Shown here: in pieces, positions 4,658 through 5,206 of the stretch
How the letters are laid out: each line of letters starts with the position of its first letter
Numbering within the stretch: the stretch's first letter is position 1
NCBI GenBank assembly: GCA_023131215.1
Contig: JAGLZV010000070.1
Location: 1-5,206 of the forward strand
Length of the DNA stretch: 5,206 nucleotides
Source: Candidatus Methanophagales archaeon
GTDB lineage: Archaea > Halobacteriota > Syntropharchaeia > Alkanophagales > Methanospirareceae
Direction of reading: 5' to 3'
Notes under the pieces: generated by a model
The model's input: only the letters and a program-made list of their open reading frames with translations
Database searches by the model: none
Told to the model about the DNA's origin: nothing
Program-made: the position numbers and the translations under genes

Positions 4658-5206
4658 TTATTTTTTCGAGAATATGCGTTCTTGAATATCTTTTCCGAGT
4701 TTCCCGATAGCATCAGCTCGGCACTGTCGGCAGTGTGTCATCTGCATCAGATACTCACTGCATTTCTCTTGCATCTCCTTCTTCTCATGCGGTGTTGGAG
4801 GTGCGATGTGAGCGAACTTGAATTGTGGGATGAGAGGCATGATATTTTGCATATAAACACCCATCTCTCCTATTTTCTTCGATATGTCAACGATGTGCTT
4901 ATCATTCACCGTGGGAATAAGAACAGTGTTCACCTTCACCAGAATCTTCCGCTTCACCGCCTCTCGAATTCCTTCCAACTGTTTTCTCAGCAGTACTTCC
5001 GCACCCTCTTCTCCCCTGTATATTTTACCGTGATAATTGACAAACGAATAGATGTTCTTACCAATAGCGGGGTCAACAGCATTCAGCGTAACGGTCAAGG
5101 TTCCGATTCCCAGCTCTTCGAGGTCATCAATTCGGTCGGGCAGTAGCAAACCGTTCGTGCTCATGCATCTCAACAGGTATGGAAACTCATCCTTCACCAG
5201 TCTGAA
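4658..5206 (-). CDS. nifB: Nitrogenase cofactor biosynthesis protein NifB, C-terminal two thirds
   Basis: Radical SAM enzyme that fuses two 4Fe-4S clusters with a carbide carbon and sulfide into NifB-co, the core of nitrogenase cofactors. The gene runs off the window, so the radical SAM CxxxCxxC motif near the N-terminus is not seen. What remains matches NifB closely: CMSTNGLLLPDRIDDL, then VTLNAVDPAIGKNIY, YHGKIYRGEEGAEVLL, QLEGI, ILVKVNTVLIPTVND and NIMPLI. Near the end is the hallmark HCRQCRADAIGKLG. The Cys of CMSTNG and the two Cys of HCRQC correspond to ligands of the extra iron-sulfur clusters in archaeal NifB structures. The protein ends about 20 residues after that motif, so no NifX domain is fused, as is usual in archaea. 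The frame is open to the edge (FRLVKDEFPYL) and the internal GTG is not a start. No other nif gene is visible. Confidence 0.92.
   Translation of the reverse strand, partial: FRLVKDEFPYLLRCMSTNGLLLPDRIDDLEELGIGTLTVTLNAVDPAIGKNIYSFVNYHGKIYRGEEGAEVLLRKQLEGIREAVKRKILVKVNTVLIPTVNDKHIVDISKKIGEMGVYMQNIMPLIPQFKFAHIAPPTPHEKKEMQEKCSEYLMQMTHCRQCRADAIGKLGKDIQERIFSKK

Noticed and set aside
4682..5146. A 154-codon plus-strand frame opposite nifB
   Set aside because: It is antisense to a gene with clear NifB motifs; its His/Leu/Ser-rich translation has no recognisable features.

Overview
The window looks like a piece of an archaeal genome, probably a euryarchaeote from the methane- or alkane-oxidising or Archaeoglobus-like groups. 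The evidence is AT-rich spacers with archaeal TATA-like boxes, strong GGAGGTG ribosome sites, a DUF217/VapB-type antitoxin, a NifB without a visible C-terminal NifX domain, and a cytochrome c maturation (Ccm, System I) cluster whose CcmE has the Cys-x-x-x-Tyr haem-binding motif known from archaea and some sulfate reducers. The exact lineage is inference; no rRNA or other taxonomic marker is present.

Layout. At 1-457 is the end of an unrecognised plus-strand protein; its reading frame runs straight across a minus-strand antitoxin-like gene at 175-411. From 522 to 3223 lies a divergent Ccm locus. ccmA (1300-1956) and ccmB (522-1289) are read leftward. ccmC (2056-2706), a short ccmD-like gene (2713-2862) and ccmE (2852-3223) are read rightward. 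Both sets start from a 99-bp spacer holding TATA-like elements in both directions. From 3224 to 3558 there is no credible gene; the stretch holds an AT-rich imperfect inverted repeat with three small hairpins. A trans-polyprenyl diphosphate synthase (3559-4575) follows. It converges on a minus-strand NifB gene (4658 to the window edge) cut off at its N-terminal side.

How the genes fit together. CcmA and CcmB form an ABC complex with CcmC and CcmD that loads haem onto CcmE and releases it for attachment to apocytochrome c. The ligase part (CcmF, and CcmH/CcmG where present) is not in this window. The prenyl synthase has a small residue (Ala) five positions before its first Asp-rich motif, as in long-chain enzymes. 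It may therefore make the tail of a membrane electron carrier (menaquinone or methanophenazine), which would suit a cytochrome-c-using respiratory membrane, but this is inference. NifB makes the 8Fe core precursor of nitrogenase cofactors and is functionally separate.

The points most worth a second look are the CxxxY CcmE, the short ccmD with a start overlapping ccmE, the repeat-built N-terminal extension of CcmB, the CcsA-like WWD motif in CcmC, and the hairpin repeat island.
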